Shown: in pieces, positions 33,850-41,018 of the stretch
Position numbering within the stretch: position 1 is the stretch's first letter
Layout of the letters: every line of letters begins with the position of its first letter
Source of the DNA: Bacillus sp. Marseille-Q3570
GTDB lineage: Bacteria > Bacillota > Bacilli > Bacillales > Fictibacillaceae
Assembly (NCBI RefSeq): GCF_946151055.1
Contig: NZ_CAMGYZ010000002.1
Location: 248,001-312,000 of the forward strand
Reading direction: 5' to 3'
DNA length: 64,000 nt
Made by a program: the position numbers and the translations under genes
Notes under the pieces: generated by a model
Told to the model about the DNA's origin: nothing
Database searches by the model: none
What the model saw: the letters and a program-made list of their open reading frames with translations, nothing else

Positions 33850-33877
33850 AAAAAAGCAGAGTGAACGAACACCCTGC
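33850..33877 (-). terminator. Terminator touching the stop of the 38-aa ORF
   Basis: Minus strand GCAGGGTG-ttcgtt-CACTCTGC then TTTTTT, starting inside the TAG stop codon. Confidence 0.7.
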
Positions 33878-33993
33878 TACTTTTTCCTGATCATGAAGAC
33901 AGGAAAATGTCTTTCCGATTCTTCTATGCCGGTAAAGGGGATACGAGGATGTTGATCTGTTGTCTTGTGATGGCTTTTTATAAAAATGGGCAT
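33877..33993 (-). CDS. Possible 38-aa basic peptide
   Basis: ATG 33993 behind GGGAG. Opens MPIFIKSHHKTTDQH and ends FPVFMIRKK. No known family. The stop codon merges with a T-tailed hairpin, which suggests a true 3' end. Upstream 34000-34140 has no other gene. Confidence 0.4.
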   Translation of the reverse strand: MPIFIKSHHKTTDQHPRIPFTGIEESERHFPVFMIRKK

Positions 33994-34142
33994 ACTTCTC
34001 CCGTCATCAAGCCAATACAATTAAAAGCACAACAGATCGATTCATCATCTCGCAGTAAACACCCTTTCGTTGGTTATTACTTCCATTTTATCTGATTCCA
34101 CTTCCATTGTAAAGGAGACATCAAATTTCCGGTACAACAACA

Positions 34143-34172
34143 AAGGCTGCCGAGAAGTTCCCCCGACAGCCT
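34143..34172 (-). terminator. Terminator after the cPPR gene
   Basis: AGGCTG-tCGGGGGAACTTCTCGg-CAGCCT then TTTGTTGTT on the minus strand. Confidence 0.65.
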
Positions 34173-34192
34173 GAAGTATCATCATTCAAATG

Positions 34193-34540
34193 CTAATGAA
34201 CTCTATTTATTATTTTCAACGGTAATGGATTATAAATAATCTTTACGTCTCTTGGAATGAGAAAATCTTCTTGTGCATCTTTCAAAAACAGAAACATTCG
34301 CTTCCCAGCACCTGAATTAGCGGAATGAACCGTGATGGTGTCTGCGAATAATTTGTGTTTCACCATATACTCGACAAGCATATATCCATTACGATACTTG
34401 TTTTCTAAATCATGGTCTAATGAAAGATGTTGAATATCCTTTTCCTTCAACAATTTAATACATTCTTCAATGTCTGAAGCTAAAATATAATTCTCGGGAC
34501 ATGGACGGACATCGTCTAAAAACACATTAATTTTTGACAA
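34193..34540 (-). CDS. Cyclic-phosphate-processing receiver-like protein
   Basis: 115 residues that match the cPPR (cyclic-phosphate processing receiver) domain: INVFLDDVRPCPENY at the N-terminus, HLSLDHDLEN in the centre and ITVHSANSGAGKRMFLFL. Such domains are receiver-like folds predicted to act on cyclic phosphate ends of nucleotides and often accompany RNA-repair or conflict systems. Here it stands alone. Start is TTG 34540 with AAGGAG 7 bases upstream; the longer ATG reading at 34582 would place the ribosome site inside the protein. Confidence 0.75.
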   Translation of the reverse strand: MSKINVFLDDVRPCPENYILASDIEECIKLLKEKDIQHLSLDHDLENKYRNGYMLVEYMVKHKLFADTITVHSANSGAGKRMFLFLKDAQEDFLIPRDVKIIYNPLPLKIINRVH

Positions 34541-34613
34541 TATTTGTCTCCTTCCCGCTGGGTTAAGACAAGTATAACACACTTAATTCCATAACCCCAA
34601 AACGATTATGAAA

Positions 34614-35123
34614 TCAGCTATCATTCGACAAAAGTTCTTCTATTACAACATTTCCCCACGGGGCAATCCGCACGACTATTTTATCAGGCCGCTCATCTTC
34701 AATAGTCTTTCCAGTGCCTTCTTCTACATAAAATCGTTCAATTCCATAATCAACCGTCAAAATATTAGAATATTCATCAACCCAACGGACCTTACCTTTT
34801 AAGACAATTTCATCATTTGTAACATCAGGCTTACTATGGTGAACACTTTTCGCTTCATGAACATCGCCTGCTTTCTGAAGGACGACATATACCGTTTCCC
34901 TCTGTTCGATATCCTCATTTTCTAATAAATTCTGAGATAAAGTTGAAATTTCGTAATTCAATGTCACGTAATCCCCATAAAAGAGATCGCGGGGATCGAT
35001 CGGTTCTGTTTTAAGTACAACCTGTTCACCGATTTTCAACGTCAAATAATGTGATACAGCAATGCCTGACAGAATCAACACTTGAAGCACGATCAAGAAA
35101 TAGATCCATTTTTTCCTCATCAT
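34614..35123 (-). CDS. GDYXXLXY-domain membrane protein
   Basis: 169 residues. N-terminal membrane helix (WIYFLIVLQVLILSGIAVS) then an exported beta domain with the naming motif GDYVTLNY in DPRDLFYGDYVTLNYEIS. ATG 35123 overlaps the TGA of the DUF2157 gene, so the two are coupled. DUF2157 and GDYXXLXY proteins are a conserved pair across Firmicutes. Function unknown; envelope role inferred. Confidence 0.88.
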   Translation of the reverse strand: MMRKKWIYFLIVLQVLILSGIAVSHYLTLKIGEQVVLKTEPIDPRDLFYGDYVTLNYEISTLSQNLLENEDIEQRETVYVVLQKAGDVHEAKSVHHSKPDVTNDEIVLKGKVRWVDEYSNILTVDYGIERFYVEEGTGKTIEDERPDKIVVRIAPWGNVVIEELLSNDS

Positions 35124-36334
35124 GATCGCCCTCCCTTTGCCTGGTGCACCCATTCTCTTCTTCTCCGTTCAAGCAGCCAGCTTAGGATGAAGAGCAATAC
35201 CCCTCCAGCCAAGAAGAACATCGACTTCGGCAGAAAGTCCCATGCCAGTTGAATATAAGCGACTAGAGTACTGATCAGGAACAAAAAGGTCCCTCGATTG
35301 ATCCGTTCCGATTCTTCCAATTGGTACCCCTGGATCAATATGAATAAGGAATAGCTGAAGGCAAGCAGTAAATAAAGCAGGTCTCCAACTTCACTAATTA
35401 AGAACAACGGTAAAAATAAAGCGAGATCTAGCCAGTTGGACTGTTTGTTCTGACGGAATTTATTCCATGCAATCAAAGCACCGAGCACGAACAACATGAT
35501 AAAATATAACGCTCCGCTTCCGATTACATTCTCTTCATAACGGACAAGCTCTTCCAAAAAGAAGACATGGATGAAGATAACTGCTAAGCTACCGATGATA
35601 CTCAAATTCCTGAATGCAAGCTGAGCCTTTTCACTTGGAATCACTTCACTGATTCCATAAAGGATGAAGAAGATGATGGTCATCCATAAATAGATTGAAT
35701 CGTATGCCACTAACAATGTTATTCCTGTAATTGAATAAGCGATTGAATAGAAATAATAAAAGAGTGGATGGTCCTCTTTAAACGTCAAGTATCCTGCTAC
35801 AATCAGAATAAGGAAAGCTAATATAAAACTGAAGCCTTGAAAAGAGATGGCACTATAAATCAAGCCTGCAACACCGATCACTAAAGACAAGAGATAAATA
35901 TAGCTGTTCGGCAGCATTGCATACGTTAATAAAGCGACCATCATCCATAATATAAAGGCTGTTGAAGTATATGAAACGATATGGAACATTTGGGCAGTGA
36001 GAAATATTCCAGCTCCGAAAGTAATCACTCCGATTCCTACGAGAGCAATTCCCAGTGTTTCGGATCCTTTTTCAACGAGACGGTATCCACTCAGCTGGAA
36101 ACCAATCAGTGCCCCACAAATAATGACTAACCTGAACAAATCACTCATGTTCCCCCAATTGGAAGCTACAAAAGTAAGAACGCCCAGGCCTATTAAAATA
36201 CTTGCTAAGATCGGCAGAAGATTGTTGTTCTTTTTTTCATATAACGATAAGATGCCGTCAAACTGTTCTTTTTCAATCAGTCCTTTTTCCATCCATTTCG
36301 GACCTTCTTTTTTCAACCATTTTCTTTCGTTCAT
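35120..36334 (-). CDS. DUF2157 multi-span membrane protein
   Basis: 404 residues. Short soluble start with EKGLIEKEQFDGILSLYEKK, the DUF2157 helix, then about 12 hydrophobic helices from residue 35 on, including ILIGLGVLTFVASNWGNMS. A basic tail (LLERRRREWVHQ) lies at the C-terminus. First gene of the operon with the GDYXXLXY protein. ATG 36334 has GGGGGAGCC upstream. Function not known. Confidence 0.88.
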   Translation of the reverse strand: MNERKWLKKEGPKWMEKGLIEKEQFDGILSLYEKKNNNLLPILASILIGLGVLTFVASNWGNMSDLFRLVIICGALIGFQLSGYRLVEKGSETLGIALVGIGVITFGAGIFLTAQMFHIVSYTSTAFILWMMVALLTYAMLPNSYIYLLSLVIGVAGLIYSAISFQGFSFILAFLILIVAGYLTFKEDHPLFYYFYSIAYSITGITLLVAYDSIYLWMTIIFFILYGISEVIPSEKAQLAFRNLSIIGSLAVIFIHVFFLEELVRYEENVIGSGALYFIMLFVLGALIAWNKFRQNKQSNWLDLALFLPLFLISEVGDLLYLLLAFSYSLFILIQGYQLEESERINRGTFLFLISTLVAYIQLAWDFLPKSMFFLAGGVLLFILSWLLERRRREWVHQAKGGRS

Positions 36335-36555
36335 CTCGGCTCCCCCTCTCCTTAATAATTTATGTGGTCTTCAAAAAAAACAGTTATAAAATACATACGA
36401 TTTAATAGTGTAATTTTACACTATTTTCGTACTTTTGGATATACAAAAATTGATGCTTGTCCTAATTGGGTAATTCTCCCTTGCCTCGCTTTTTCCGCAG
36501 GAGTGTCCTGAGGTTCGTAGAAGACAACAATAAAAACGAACAAAGCCCAACAAAA

Positions 36556-36635
36556 AAAAGTGTCTGACACCTCCGACATAACATTTTGTATAACCACAAC
36601 TTGTTTGTTAATTTCGGAGAGACTCAGACACTTTT
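36556..36635. repeat. 80-bp inverted repeat
   Basis: Arms AAAAGTGTCTGA and TCAGACACTTTT pair fully; inside them CTCCGA and TCGGAG also pair, leaving a loop of about 37 bases. It ends 12 bases before the stop of the DUF1836 gene and can serve as its terminator. The rest of 36335-36646 shows no gene. Confidence 0.8.
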
Positions 36636-36646
36636 GGAAGAAGTCT

Positions 36647-37393
36647 TCAAATAAATAAAGTTTTGTTTAAAAATTGCCGGGATACAGTTTGAAAGTACGA
36701 AGTTTGTATGGATAATGTCGCTATCACCAACCCATTTTTCACAATGGATTGTTCTTTACTATCCAAGTTTTCAAGGTACTGGATTTTATTTTCAGCTTTC
36801 TTAAAAATAAGCGTTTCAGCTTTAGTACCATTTTTCACACGGAAATCAACATCAACAACCTGGTCATTGTTCAGATCCAGCTCTTCAAAAATAGCTGCAT
36901 ATGTATAATAGAAATCAAGTGGATCGATAAGGTCATCATGTCGGTCTTCTATATTATTGAAGATGAGTGTAAGCAGATTTCTTATCGATAGGAAATCAAG
37001 CGTACTCTTGAGATCTTCCACAATAAACAGAATCGCTGCTTGTTCAAGAGAATATTTCTTTCCCTTCTGAGGTGATCCGATCAAATTTCGCACGTCCCTC
37101 TTCACCCAGTTTTGAACGGCACTAGTTGAAAAACTGCTATACTCGATCTGGTTCCCGAGAGAAACAATTTCGTTGATTGAGAACCCCTTGTCCTGTTTCG
37201 GTCCTTTTATGATCTTTTCAAAAATGGCAGGTAATGAAGATTCTGGAATTCCGTTCTCATCAAACCCTTTTGATTGGCCATTCGTTTCAAGCCAGGCTTT
37301 CTTCAGCACATCTAAGGTTGTTTGGTCTTGCTCAGGATGTAGAGATAAGAGCAGTTTTGCCATTTGTTTACGGGTAAGTTTAAAGGAAGGCAT
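36647..37393 (-). CDS. DUF1836-type regulator, divergent from htpX
   Basis: 248 residues. The segment EYSSFSTSAVQNWVKRD, then KKYSLEQAAILFIVEDLKSTL, is the DUF1836 helix-turn-helix-like pattern (MerR-like recognition). The C-terminal part is rich in strands and ends SRQFLNKTLFI. Divergent from htpX by 180 bases, the arrangement of the repressor ykrK and htpX in B. subtilis; equivalence is inferred. A TTGACG-18-TATGAT promoter lies upstream with a GGTCA-TT-TGACC palindrome over the start, which would fit autorepression. Confidence 0.75.
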   Translation of the reverse strand: MPSFKLTRKQMAKLLLSLHPEQDQTTLDVLKKAWLETNGQSKGFDENGIPESSLPAIFEKIIKGPKQDKGFSINEIVSLGNQIEYSSFSTSAVQNWVKRDVRNLIGSPQKGKKYSLEQAAILFIVEDLKSTLDFLSIRNLLTLIFNNIEDRHDDLIDPLDFYYTYAAIFEELDLNNDQVVDVDFRVKNGTKAETLIFKKAENKIQYLENLDSKEQSIVKNGLVIATLSIQTSYFQTVSRQFLNKTLFI

Positions 37394-37413
37394 AGTTTCA
37401 CCTCATCAAATAT

Positions 37414-37425
37414 GGTCATTTGACC
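37414..37425. promoter_or_regulatory. Palindromic operator before the DUF1836 gene
   Basis: GGTCA-TT-TGACC, just downstream of the -10 box of that gene. Core TCA-WW-TGA is shared with the site at 37539 before htpX. Confidence 0.6.
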
Positions 37426-37427
37426 TT

Positions 37428-37457
37428 ATCATACGAAATAAACGAGGGGAACGTCAA
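37428..37457 (-). promoter_or_regulatory. Sigma-A promoter of the DUF1836 gene
   Basis: TTGACG, 18-base spacer, TATGAT on the minus strand. Confidence 0.8.
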
Positions 37458-37496
37458 TTGTTTGTCAAATTTTCATTAAAATCTGAAACTCTTATC

Positions 37497-37525
37497 TTGA
37501 AAATTCCTTAAGGGTAATTTATACT
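37497..37525 (+). promoter_or_regulatory. Sigma-A promoter of htpX
   Basis: TTGAAA, 17-base spacer, TATACT. Confidence 0.82.
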
Positions 37526-37538
37526 ATTCTCATAAATT

Positions 37539-37554
37539 AAGTTCAAATGAACTT
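37539..37554. promoter_or_regulatory. Palindromic operator in the htpX leader
   Basis: AAGTTCA-AA-TGAACTT, about 14 bases past the -10 box. Same core as 37414. Confidence 0.65.
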
Positions 37555-37571
37555 GAAATGAGGTATGGAAA

Positions 37572-38453
37572 ATGGCAAAGAGAATTTTTCTGTTTATCCT
37601 GACAAACATTCTTGTCCTTACTACTATCATGATTGTCTTATCGTTGTTAGGTGTAAACAATTACATCGGTGCTGATGGCAACATCATGTTCGGCCAATTA
37701 TTGGTCTTCAGTGCGGTCGTCGGTTTCAGCGGTTCATTCATATCGCTTGCGATTTCCCGTTGGATGGCTAAAAAAATGATGGGTGTCAAGGTCATTGACC
37801 CTGACAGACCAAGTTCAGCATATGAGCGAGATCTTGTAGAACGTGTTCATCGTTTATCACGTGCAGCTGGATTGACGAAGATGCCAGAAGTCGGAATCTA
37901 TGACTCTCCAGAAGTCAATGCTTTCGCAACTGGTCCATCGAAACGTCGTTCACTCGTCGCTGTTTCAAGCGGATTACTGCAAAACATGGATGACGATGCA
38001 GTTGAAGGTGTATTAGCGCACGAAGTTGCTCACATCTCTAATGGGGATATGGTGACGATGACCTTACTGCAGGGTGTCATCAATACATTTGTTGTATTCT
38101 TATCACGTATCGCAGCATGGGCAGTCGCGCAACTTGTTGATGAAGACAAAGCGGCATTGGTCCACTTCCTTGCCATCATTGTTTTCCAAATCGCATTTTC
38201 AATTCTTGGTGCGATTGTTGTCATGGCTTACTCAAGATACCGTGAATTCCATGCGGACCGTGGCGGTGCAGATCTAGCTGGGAAAGATAAGATGATCCAT
38301 GCACTTGAATCCTTACGGGCTCACGTAAACCGCGTCGATACTCGTCAGGAATCACTAGCAACCATGAAAATCAGCGGTGGTAAGAAGAAGAAAATGTTGT
38401 TCTCGACTCACCCAGATCTAGACGAACGTATCCGCCGTTTACATGCAAAATAA
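37572..38453 (+). CDS. htpX: Membrane zinc protease HtpX
   Basis: 293 residues (B. subtilis 298). Two N-terminal membrane helices (residues 4-24 and 35-57), zinc motif HEVAH in [16 protein letters not shown], third ligand Glu in [15 protein letters not shown], and two further helices between them. Degrades damaged membrane proteins with FtsH. ATG behind GAGGTATGGAAA. Controlled from the TTGAAA/TATACT promoter with an operator palindrome in the leader. Conserved C-terminal [14 protein letters not shown] is present. Confidence 0.95.
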   Translation: MAKRIFLFILTNILVLTTIMIVLSLLGVNNYIGADGNIMFGQLLVFSAVVGFSGSFISLAISRWMAKKMMGVKVIDPDRPSSAYERDLVERVHRLSRAAGLTKMPEVGIYDSPEVNAFATGPSKRRSLVAVSSGLLQNMDDDAVEGVLAHEVAHISNGDMVTMTLLQGVINTFVVFLSRIAAWAVAQLVDEDKAALVHFLAIIVFQIAFSILGAIVVMAYSRYREFHADRGGADLAGKDKMIHALESLRAHVNRVDTRQESLATMKISGGKKKKMLFSTHPDLDERIRRLHAK

Positions 38454-38467
38454 TCGAATGAACATCC

Positions 38468-38501
38468 ACAGGGGTTGACCAACGTGTCAGCCCCTGTTTT
38501 T
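38468..38501 (+). terminator. htpX terminator
   Basis: ACAGGGGTTGAC ... GTCAGCCCCTGT with TTTTT. Confidence 0.85.
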
Positions 38502-38668
38502 AATAGCAATAATTGCGATAATGTGTCTTCTGGTTTACTATATATGTAATAATAACTGCTTAATTTATTAAACGGTGAAACATAGCCTGAGATCGTTACG
38601 TCTATACTACAAATACGATTTCAGGGCATCGAAGAATAGATGGGATGTCCGGAAAAGGAGGAATCACC

Positions 38669-39145
38669 ATGTATCGACTTGCAACGATTTTTCTAGTCCT
38701 TCTTCTGACTGCATGTGGGACAAGCAACCAACCTGAAGAACCAGAATCCCAGCCGACAAATGGAGAAGCAGGTGAAGATAATAAAGAGAAAAGTTCGGAA
38801 GGGAATGATAGCGTGTCAGATGAATTACAGCTTAACGTTGTTTCATTCACTGATAATAAAGCGGTGATCGAGCTCCAAAATCAGACGCAAAGTTCTAAAG
38901 AGCTTCAATTTTCCAGTGGTCAGCAATATGATATGTGGATTACAGATCAAGATGGCAAAGAAGTCTTCCATTGGGCAGAAGGTAAAATGTTCACTCAAGC
39001 TTTGAAGACGATCACGATAGAACCAGGTCAGAAACATACATTTGAAGTGGATATTCCAAAACTAGATCCCGGTACTTATAAAGTTAGGTTCAAGGTCACA
39101 TCCAAACCGCCAATTGAGACATCATTTACACACACGATTGAATAA
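38669..39145 (+). CDS. Lipoprotein with BsuPI-like domain
   Basis: 158 residues. Lipoprotein signal MYRLATIFLVLLLTAC with Cys 16; then an acidic low-complexity spacer (QPEEPESQPTNGEAGEDN) and a BsuPI-type immunoglobulin-like domain marked by SSGQQYDMWITDQDGKEV, WAEGKMFTQAL and LDPGTYKVRFKV. BsuPI was first known as an intracellular protease inhibitor, but surface-anchored relatives are widespread. Start ATG 38669 behind AAGGAGG. The stop TAA is the first base triplet of element B copy 6. Confidence 0.87.
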   Translation: MYRLATIFLVLLLTACGTSNQPEEPESQPTNGEAGEDNKEKSSEGNDSVSDELQLNVVSFTDNKAVIELQNQTQSSKELQFSSGQQYDMWITDQDGKEVFHWAEGKMFTQALKTITIEPGQKHTFEVDIPKLDPGTYKVRFKVTSKPPIETSFTHTIE

Positions 39146-39220
39146 AGCAAACTTTGCAAAGCCAGACCTTTGTCGTAGGCTGAGCTTAAGTTGCCTCGTA
39201 TGTTAATGAAGAGGCTTGGA
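39143..39220 (+). repeat. MITE-like element B, copy 6 (diverged)
   Basis: TAAAGCAAACTTTGCAAAGCC, changed by a few bases from the consensus, then TCGTAGGCTGAGC. Starts exactly at the TAA stop of the lipoprotein gene. The right hairpin is degraded. Confidence 0.68.
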
Positions 39221-39224
39221 CAAA

Positions 39225-39381
39225 TGAACTTTGTTCAATAGAAAACCCGAACAATTTGTCCGGGTTTTCTTCACTGGTAATAAATGAAGGTTCCGCTTCG
39301 TCAACATCCTTCGCTTTTCGTCTTTCATTTTCTCCAATCTATTTTATTGTTCTTCTTTTCTGTTGGCAGTTATAGTTTTGT
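39225..39381 (+). repeat. Foldback element D, copy 1 (core deleted)
   Basis: Both ends match copy 2 at 50450: ACTTTG-TCAATAGA, a CCCGAACAATTTGTCCGGG hairpin with T run (39244-39271), GAAGGTTCCGCTTCGTCAAC, and at the right TTTTCTGTTGGCAGTTATAG. The central CCGCGGG hairpin part is missing or replaced. Confidence 0.8.
39244..39271 (+). terminator. Terminator within element D copy 1
   Basis: AACCCGAACAA/TTTGTCCGGGTT stem with TTTTCTT. Confidence 0.75.
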
Positions 39382-39469
39382 CCCAGCCTCTTCATCCACT
39401 TTTGAGTTGGAAGTGGTTTTTTCCTTGTCGGTGTGGAGGACTTGAGTTAAGCCAATCAAATTATCTCTA

Positions 39470-39556
39470 CAACTTTACACCTGAACGCTACAAACTCGAA
39501 ATTATCTCTACCACTCTAAAATTATCTCTACAACTCCAAAATTATCACTACAACGA
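39470..39556. repeat. Tandem array, 20-bp unit ATTATCTCTACAAC
   Basis: ATTATC at 39501, 39521 and 39541 (period 20) and an earlier copy at 39470. The unit reads ATTATCTCTACAACTCCAAA. Its reverse complement GTTGTAGAGATAAT aligns with the cores of the 7.5- and 11.5-kb arrays. Confidence 0.85.
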
Positions 39557-39579
39557 AAATTCTTATTTGTTCGTTGTCC

Positions 39580-40764
39580 TCAATCCCGTTCCACGCCCCG
39601 TTCCACGCCCCATTTCACGAGTACACTACCCATCACCAATATGACTCCCGCAAACCCGAATACATAGGCTGTCATAAAACTCCCTGATATCCATCCGCCG
39701 ATGATCGGTCCTGTCAAGTTTCCCAGGAATCGACAGCTGGCAGTGACACCGAATGCACGTCCCTGAATATCTTCTGGGGTTTTTTTATGGATCAAAGTCT
39801 GAATTGCCGGCCAGACGCCACCTAATATCAAACCTTGCAGAAATCGCCATATATAAAGCTCATAGATATTATCCGTCCATAATTGGGGAAAAAATAACAA
39901 CCCGCTTAACAACATGACTACTGGAAGCATCTTGATATGTCCAATCCGATCTCCTAATTTTCCGAGATAGGGTGATCCAATAATCGTGGCAATACCAAGG
40001 ATTGATGCAGCTAACCCAGCAAGAAGGGCTAAATTTTCCGGGTTATGCACGAAGGTTTTCACGAAAATCGTCATCATCGAGTTCGTACTTAACATCGCAG
40101 CTTGTAAGAGAAACGTAGCAATGAATAAAATAAGAAGCTGCTTATTGCGTAATACATCCAGAAACGTCCCTGGCTTCCCTTTCACAGCTTTCATAGGCTC
40201 ATCTTTTGGAATGAAAAAGATGACAAGCATCAATGTCATGAGAATGCTGACTCCTGTTACTGCAAACACTGGACGGAATCCGAACCAGTCTGATAAAGCT
40301 CCGCCAAAAAGCGGACCGATGATTCCACCTGATATACCTCCTGTTTGTAAAAAACCAAGGGCACTGCCGGTATGTTCCTTCGGTGTGATTCTGGATAAGT
40401 ATGAAAAAGAGACTGTAATGAAACCTGAAAAGAAGCCCATGAAAAACCGTAATGCTAATAACATCCATGGACCAGTTGCGAACGACATCGAAAATGTCAA
40501 AATCCCCATACCGATTCCGGCACGGATCAAGTTCGCTTTTTGACCATATTTATCTGCAAATATCCCCCATATCGGTGCCATGATAGCTCCAGACAAAAAT
40601 GCTGCAGAAAAAACAGCTCCAGTCCAATTACTAAGAGCCTTACTTCCTGTTACACCCAATTCTTCGAGATAAAGTGGCAAAAAGGGCAATATCATCGTCA
40701 TTGCTGCAACGATTATGAAATTACAAAGCCACAAGAAACGTGCACTTTTCCGCCAATTCTTCAT
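39580..40764 (-). CDS. MFS efflux transporter
   Basis: 394 residues, 12 membrane helices, of the drug:H+ antiporter group resembling MdtG-like proteins. MFS motif between helices 2 and 3 is PIWGIFADKYGQKANL, motif C in helix 5 region is GFLQTGGISGGIIGPLFGG. Long central loop DEPMKAVKGKPGTFLDVLRN separates the halves. The C-terminus ends with a duplicated GVER/GVERD made by a 12-base direct repeat (GTTCCACGCCCC) in the DNA. ATG 40764. Substrate unknown. Confidence 0.9.
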   Translation of the reverse strand: MKNWRKSARFLWLCNFIIVAAMTMILPFLPLYLEELGVTGSKALSNWTGAVFSAAFLSGAIMAPIWGIFADKYGQKANLIRAGIGMGILTFSMSFATGPWMLLALRFFMGFFSGFITVSFSYLSRITPKEHTGSALGFLQTGGISGGIIGPLFGGALSDWFGFRPVFAVTGVSILMTLMLVIFFIPKDEPMKAVKGKPGTFLDVLRNKQLLILFIATFLLQAAMLSTNSMMTIFVKTFVHNPENLALLAGLAASILGIATIIGSPYLGKLGDRIGHIKMLPVVMLLSGLLFFPQLWTDNIYELYIWRFLQGLILGGVWPAIQTLIHKKTPEDIQGRAFGVTASCRFLGNLTGPIIGGWISGSFMTAYVFGFAGVILVMGSVLVKWGVERGVERD

Positions 40765-40989
40765 AGTTGTTCATCCCAGTCTATTTTGAAGAGAATATCC
40801 TCATTCAATTGTACCATTGTATGTATTATCATCTTACTTTCCTGCTCATGGTACAGGTATTTTACGGTGTAGCCCTCCACTCAGGGCTGCAATCCATCAG
40901 CCCATTCGCTTGTATCATTCCCTAAAACGATATTACCTCAAGCAATAGTGTTAGAAATTTACCGGAAAATCAAATGTTGATAAAAACGA

Positions 40990-41018
40990 AAAAAAGAGCT
41001 GTCCAAAAAGGCAGCTCC
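40990..41018 (-). terminator. Terminator of the amidase gene
   Basis: Minus strand GAGCTG-cctttttgga-CAGCTC then TTTTTTTC, overlapping the stop. Confidence 0.82.

Noticed and set aside
39986-40543. 185-codon plus-strand frame
   Set aside because: Antisense to the MFS transporter; positively charged random-looking product.
40871-40888. Hairpin AGCCCT/AGGGCT as a riboswitch or terminator
   Set aside because: Six-base stem, no T run, no leader context.
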